Source: Acanthaster planci
Lineage: Eukaryota > Echinodermata > Asteroidea > Valvatida > Acanthasteridae
DNA: 64,000 nucleotides
Direction: 5' to 3'
Assembly (NCBI RefSeq): GCF_001949145.1
Contig: NW_019091523.1
Coordinates: forward strand, 363,437-427,436
Shown here: positions 57,697 through 64,000 of the stretch, one piece after another
Numbering within the stretch: the stretch's first letter is position 1
Layout of the letters: every line of letters begins with the position of its first letter
Made by a program: the position numbers and the translations under genes
Notes under the pieces: generated by a model
What the model was told of the DNA's origin: nothing
Database searches by the model: none
What the model saw: the letters and a program-made list of their open reading frames with translations, nothing else

Positions 57697-58822
57697 GTGA
57701 GTCCTTTCAGCAATACGTTTGTCTTGAAAATTTGTCGTTGAAGGGACGATTATGCCTATGGTAATAAGTGTATAATTCTGTGGATAGCAGAGCCATGTAG
57801 CATTGGGTCTTGCTGATAATCTGAGAAATTGTTAGTGTAAAAGGAAACAAAAATAAAGAAAAGGAAGAGACAGCATTGTCAAATCTCACCAAAAAAATGT
57901 TCTTTCTTTTCTTTTTCTTTTTTCTTGTTTGTTGTCGCCAGGCAGCCACACACTTGTCCATTTGTCTTGGCAACAGCACTGCTTTCTCAGCTGTAACTAT
58001 GGGCATGATTTGATTTTAGACTCAGAGAGGTTTATTTTGGGCTCTGTGTAAATCAGCCCCATCCATTAGGTCCCTCTCTGTGATGGCAGTACAAGTTGTG
58101 ACAAGCCTAGAGTTGATTGCATGTTGCACTCAGTGCGGTCGTATGGTACCTAGAGTACACTTGGTAAATTCACCTCTCATTTAGCCCCTGCTCCATTTAC
58201 CGGGACACTTCAGTAGTCAAATACCAAGTACTTGCAGTGTGGAGCCTGAAAACAACAGTACATGTACATATACAATGTACATTGTACATGTACCTCAATA
58301 TTCTTGCCATGCATTTCGAGTTCCACTTCTTGTTTCTCGAGGCATATACATAGGCTCTAGAGATGTGCGGTTTCCGCTTTCAAAGAAGTTTCCAAGTGAA
58401 GAGCTCGTGGAGAGAGTTGAAGAAGGATGTCGACACGAAGTCTGTTTACTACATGTTTTTTTAAATGTCAGCATTTCCACTGAATTTTATGGATGAGAGT
58501 ACAGGACTTGACCTGTTAAAACCCGTAGTGTGGAATGGCACTGGACATGTACAAGATTCTTACACTGCCGTCACCAATCAGCTTTGAGAAAAATCATGTT
58601 TGCTTGGAGATAATGCAACGTTTTTGTTTTCATTCCATTAACTGGTGATGGAAGTCATAAAATTGCAGCAGAACCAATTTTCTCTCAATTTTTGCAGTCA
58701 AAATTAGTTGAGATGGTCTTTGTTACCACTTACATGTACATAATTTTTCAGCTTAACATCTTTTACATGTACGCATGGTGTGTTTGCTACCAGTACGCTG
58801 TGGATTGTTGGTTTTCGCATTG

Positions 58823-58998
58823 AATACGGCCGTTTCACAATAGTGCGCCTCCAAGAGTTTGCAAAGCGTCTGCCAATCAGAGTGCGCGAAATTTGTCGAC
58901 CCAATGGGCGTTTAGAAAGGGTTGACAAATTTCGCGCGGTATGAGTGGCCAATGTGTTGCAAACTCTTGGTGGCGCACTATTGCGAATCGCCCGTATT
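58823..58998. mobile_element. 176-bp fold-back miniature element
   Basis: The left end AATACGGCCGTTTCACAATA and the complement of the right end AATACGGGCGATTCGCAATA match, and the similarity continues through GTGCGCC(T/A)CCAAGAGTTTGCAA to GCGCGAAATTTGTC(G/A)ACC near the centre. The whole element is one imperfect hairpin. Confidence 0.85.
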
Positions 58999-60051
58999 GT
59001 TTTTGTTTTGTCAAAAGGGGAAAAAAAGATGATTGCAGGCTCTGGTACGATTGTTTATCATCTAATCATGTAAATAATTTCTGGATTACTGTACATAACT
59101 TGTATGTGCAATGTACATGTAAACCAAGATACATGTACATGTATCTTTAATAAGAACATGTTGAAGAATTAGAATCCGTTTGCATTGTGGAGATCAACTG
59201 TGAGGTCATTCAGGCATTGATCAGGATTGCTTGGAACTGGGGATTAATGTATTTTCCTCTTCTTGAAAGCATTACCAATTCTGCTGTCCTATTAAACCTT
59301 GTGGTCCGTAATGCAGTCCACTACTTGTCGATGTTTGTTTGCCGAGAGGCTAGGAACATTTATGGGCCTGCCGATACAGCACAGCCAACGGGATATGCGC
59401 TTACGATGTAGATCACCGTTGGCTTGGGCAAGAGCCCATGCTCCCTGGGGAGCCGAGAGTTTGAGTCGGCGTAATCACGCTCGCCTTGTTGCCTTTCACT
59501 ATAATGCATCAGAGACAAACCTGACGACACTGCCTAATTGAAACGGAGGGAATTGAATCACTGTCTAAAGACCCGAGGAGAGACAGAAATTTGGAGTAAG
59601 AGGAAACCTGATAATGGGGAGATGAAAAGGGAAGGGTTGTGTGCTGAGATTGTGGGGGTGTGACAAGCGTGGTTTCTAGGAATAAAACATTGGCTTGGCT
59701 TAATGAGAGACTGTAGGGAGCTCATCAACATCCGGTCTGATTGTGTTCCTCTCTTTCCCATGTCATTGATCGGAAGTATAATCTGGTTAAAAAAAAATCT
59801 TACGTACCGGTACAACTCTTGCTCTCAGATGCAGAGGAAGCACCTCAGAAACCTTTTCAAATCCTGTTTTGAAAGTCTGGCTGTGACAGGATACGCTTGT
59901 ATGTACAAAGTACCTACACTGCTGGTGGAAAACACCGGCACATGTACGTGTATTTGATTCCTCTAGGATATTACGGTTGCAACAAAGTTTCTGTAGAGTC
60001 AGGAATGCCATTTATTCAATTAATTTGATATGGACTATGTGTATTTGATGA

Positions 60052-60368
60052 CAGGGTTCCTGCGGCCTGGAAAAGTCATGGAAATTTGTTTTCATTTTCC
60101 AGGCCTGGAAAAGTCATGGAATTTTGTAAAAATGACTAAAGTCATGGAGAAGTCATGGAATTTTTCAACCACTGCGTGTGATTTCTATTATCAGAAATAC
60201 ATGTGTGTAAAACGAGTGATTTATTTATTTATTTTACATCTTTTGACATTAAAAGAGTAAATCAAATAAACAAGGGCTGAAGAAATTGCATTATTGGGTC
60301 ATGGATTTTTATAGTTTGGTCCTGGAAAAGTCATGGAATTAAATTGTCCTTAAGGTGCAGGAGCCCTG
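60052..60368. mobile_element. hAT-like miniature element with target-site duplication
   Basis: Terminal inverted repeats CAGGGTTCCTGC and GCAGGAGCCCTG (12 bp, one mismatch) are flanked directly by TGATGA on both sides. The interior has several copies of CTGGAAAAGTCATGGAA. CAGGG ends are typical of hAT elements, although that superfamily usually duplicates 8 bp. It is non-coding. Confidence 0.75.
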
Positions 60369-63300
60369 TGATGATTTTCAGCATTTAGAAACTAATCAAG
60401 ATGGTCTGGCCTCGCTGTGGTGTTACATACTATGGTTGGTGCCCAAATAGCCCCTAAATGGAACCGTGATAGACTTGCCTTGAAACCAGACATTACATGT
60501 ACCTCTGTATTAAAACCAAATGAGCATCTGCATTTGGGCACTTTACCAGCTGTACATTTGTGTGTGAATTGGCCAAGAAACAGAAATTTTAGGTCTACTT
60601 TTGAAGGATGGCGAGGCATTTACACACAGTGTAAGTGCACCTACCTCCTTCGACAAAGACTCCAAAACCAAACCAAAAATGTGGCTTAGCTCACATAAAA
60701 AAAGGGAACACAGCGATGATAAAGTACCGTATCATACCTCGACGGAAGGCATTAACTTTTTTCTGACATTGCAGCCACCTGCGATATCTGACACAAATTG
60801 AAGTCAAACTCCTTGAATAAGATGTTTGTCCCGTCTCTTGCGCCCCAGGCAACTGGCGCGTCTCGCGACATACGAGATCCCTGCACAAGAGCTGAAATTA
60901 ATCTGCATTCCCTTTTCAATTTTTGATGAAATGCAAGAACTGACAAATATCACTCGCTTACATTGTGAGATATTACAAAAGCCACCTCGAGGTACAAAAT
61001 GAGGAATCTTTTTGGGGGGGGTATTTACAGAAAGCCAGAGCTGATACCGAGTATTTTGAAAGCTTTACACACAAATGAACAGATGATGCAGCTGCATGGT
61101 TAAATTTAATAAGATACGATTGCCTTTTCTACAAATTATTTTTGTCTCTGCTCCGGCAGGCCGAAAGCAATGTAAGTTGATTTTCTAACCCTCTGTCCTC
61201 AAATACTTTGAAGAGCTGGAGGGGCAGAAGAATGTCAGACATCAGCAACACACTGTACTTGCCTGACCAAACATAACCATTATTGACAAATTTAACACAT
61301 TCTGCAGAAGGCCTGTGGAGAGTTGAACAGGAACGCTCAGCGGAGGTCAAACAACCTAGAGTGACCAATGGGACCAAGAATTGATTGCATCCTTAGGAGT
61401 GCGTGCATAGACGTGATAGAGTTAATACGTGCACATACATGTACATGTATACAGGTAGCTTTGCAAAAAACCTTTGAATACTTCTGGCTTCAGAATGTAC
61501 GTACATGTACATATATTGGAATACATATAGGTCTAGCTCAGATTGATTGGATTGAACATGGTGTGTTAGCCTTAGGTATTCATGTACATGTATGTATCTT
61601 TCTTTTTTTTTTTGTCTGGCAGACTAGTGATAGCCTGAAGGCCAATGCAAATTACATGTACCGGTATCTTGAAAGCTCTTGACACTGTTCTGTCAACTCT
61701 CCCCCCTCTCCCTATTTTTGGCTCACTGGTCATAATCACAGAAGGTGTTGATTACTGTTGGTCTGATTCAGGATGAGATCAGACTAGGGGAGCACTTCAC
61801 CAAGAACAGCCCCCCCCCAAGGAAGCTTGAGTATGAGGTTAAGTGTTTTTGCCCTAGGATTTGAGAGGAGGCTCTTAAGACTTTCTGAGAAGGCTCCAGC
61901 ATTCGCAGTGTGCCCCTAGAATGGTGGTTGTTGCTTAAGCAACAATTGCAGTGATTTACTGTCTGGAAAAAGAATATTATCCTTACAAGTCCGGGGGGGG
62001 GGACTTTTGTGAAGGGAACTTCTAAATTTGAATGAATTAAGTGTTTTCCAGAAAAGTTAGTCTTTAGGCATTTTGTTTTTGGTTCTGTTGCTGTGGTTGA
62101 GCTATGAGCTGACCGTGCTTTGTGTTTCATTGCTGGTTGGGCCACAGAATGTGTGAGACCCCAAGGTGGTTGATTTTGTTATCCAAAACCAGTCAGATTG
62201 TCATACATGTAGCCAGAGGGTCTGGTGAACAGGCACTAACAGGAGCTCAGTATTGGCCAAATCAGTTCTACATGCATGCCTGGCTCAAGTCCAAATTAAA
62301 GAATACACCGCACACTGGACATGTATATTCAAAGTAACAAGTGCTTTAAAAAATGTTTGATTTGGAAACCAGTCTGTTGAAGAGCAGTAAGTGACTAGCA
62401 GTGTTGACGTACATGTACTCATCCTTGAGTACAACTCGAGTACTTGACCCATTCTCAACTCTCAGTGCTCAAAAAAAATGCTTGGCTTGTACCTGTACTC
62501 AGACTCGTCCCCAAACCTGGCAGTTTGTATTCTGTGCTTGATTCCTGTTCTGGTAAAAAAAATCTAGTATTTTCTGTTTTTGATTGTAACAACTTCAGAA
62601 CTGAAAGTCCTTTTTCACGCTGTACATGTACATTTGCTTATCTTTTTATCACTTCTCTGATAATCGAGTCTTCAAGATGGTGAACTGAGTGCTCGTGATA
62701 TATTCTATTACAGTTGTACATATTCAAAACTGCCATAATTCTCATGCATGCACACCGGTGAAGCATGCTGTAAGGGAGCGTGCTGAGAGTGTTTTTCATC
62801 TGGGAGAGTCCAGCCAGCCGCCGTTGGCATGTTATACTAAAATCCAAAATGTCTGCCTCATTTGGCCCGGACTCAATTTTCAGTACTCAAAAAAAAAAAT
62901 AATAATTAGAGATATCAACAGGCAGAAATCATAAACAGGAATTTGGGGATCTTGAAGAATGTTTTGCCAACAGACAGAAATGCTGAACAACACGTACACA
63001 TTCTGAGGTTCATGTCACAAGCACTACCTACAGTGCTTCTAATGTACGTAAAACAATTTATTAATCAGGAAGGAATACTTAATTTGTCTTACACATGTAG
63101 TTTGTACATTTTTTATAAATCAAAGTTCATTTGGTACCTATCCGTCAAGGATTGAGATCTTCAACCTGTGTTGGGTTTTAAATTTGTCTTTTGTTAAATG
63201 CTTATAAAAATCAGGGACTCCAAGTGAAATAAGCTCTCTCCTTAATTCATGTGTTTGTTTCTAGATGCACAGGATGTACATTGAACTAATAGTTGCAACA

Positions 63301-64000
63301 TAACTTCAGTTGGTTTTTTTTAGTGTACAATTTGCTCGTACTCGGCCTGTACTCGACTACTCATATACTCACACTTGGTCCATACCTGAATCCTGAAAAA
63401 CTCGGCTTTTGATTTTTGGCCCAGAACTTAACGCAGAAACCTTGGTGCACAGATTTTGGGACTCATGACAACACAGATGATAATTAAGAATTAGCAGGTG
63501 GTATGTGGGGAGGGGTATACCAGTTTATGTAATTTACACATGTAGAATTGACTTTCAGGGTGTGAGCCAGCCAATATCCCCGTTAGGACAGGTGCACTTT
63601 CAGTAACCAGTGTCATTTCAGACTGAAAAATGACACTTTGAACTTGAAAGTATTGGTAGAGGGAAATCTGCCTGTAAAGAAACTGTGTAACATGCAGAAG
63701 ATGGTCTTTTTAGCAGATGTTAGATCTTACATTTTCCAGAAGACTTTATTCATTTTCAAAAAGATGTACATGTTCATGCATGCACAGTGCACATGTACAT
63801 GTACACCTTACATGTATACAATGTACATGTACTTTATCTTACATGTACACAAGTTTGGGAGCTTATTTCCATACTCTTACTTTAAAATGGTGTATTTAGG
63901 GTTTTTGTACCATTTATGGTCATGTATTTTCCATTTAAGTCGTTTGCAAAAGAACAAAATTACCTCCGAATTTTCCAGGGGACGGGGGGAGGTCTCAGCA

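Larger units (their letters stand above)
57697..64000 (+). other. WDR89: WDR89 intron 5 (incomplete) to window end
   Basis: No exon beginning with G in phase 2 and continuing the WD40 repeat was found, so the intron probably runs past the window. Contains a fold-back element, a hAT-like miniature element and TACATGTA tracts. Confidence 0.6.

Noticed and set aside
61760-61800. CAG acceptor-like site at 61769-61771 as the next WDR89 exon
   Set aside because: In the required phase it meets a stop codon within five codons and does not encode the expected WD-repeat continuation.

Overview
This is eukaryotic nuclear DNA from an animal. Two protein-coding genes with many introns lie on the + strand: a complete PCIF1 gene (cap-specific m6Am methyltransferase, coding 1484-12349) and the first five coding exons of a WDR89-like WD40 gene (30174-57696, running off the right edge). 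The exon sequences, the CR1-like and other non-LTR retrotransposon remnants, and the many palindromic TACATGTA tracts suggest a marine invertebrate deuterostome (amphioxus, echinoderm or hemichordate). I cannot fix the species from the sequence alone.

Layout: 1-1483 is upstream sequence of PCIF1. 1484-12349 holds 14 PCIF1 coding exons whose phases join to an uninterrupted 788-residue frame, with 13 short introns (134 to 1344 bp). About 12350-15190 is a long 3' UTR ending near an AATAAA. 15.2-29.95 kb is intergenic and holds a 16-bp minisatellite in two inverted arrays, a decayed non-LTR retrotransposon 3' end on the minus strand (23506-24372), miniature inverted-repeat elements and low-copy repeats. 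29.95-30.17 kb is a CpG-rich leader. 30174-57696 holds WDR89 exons 1-5, separated by introns of 10.7, 6.7, 2.7 and 7.0 kb. The remainder to 64000 is WDR89 intron, because no next exon in the required phase was found.

The introns and intergenic DNA are rich in mobile debris. There is a family of short TTAA-bounded elements with CCCTAAC-type termini (piggyBac-like miniature elements; four lie in PCIF1 introns). There is a CR1-like reverse transcriptase remnant, a tRNA-derived SINE beside a dimeric AT-rich satellite, two fold-back elements with long arms, and a hAT-like miniature element with target-site duplication at 60052-60368. The two genes have no obvious functional link: PCIF1 acts on nascent capped mRNA in the nucleus, and WDR89 is a poorly characterised WD40 protein. 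No bacterial-type operon, CRISPR array, rRNA or canonical tRNA gene was seen.

The strongest unexplained signal is an abrupt change near 18.5 kb. The palindromic words TACATGTA and TACCGGTA are essentially absent to the left (the PCIF1 side) and recur dozens of times to the right.
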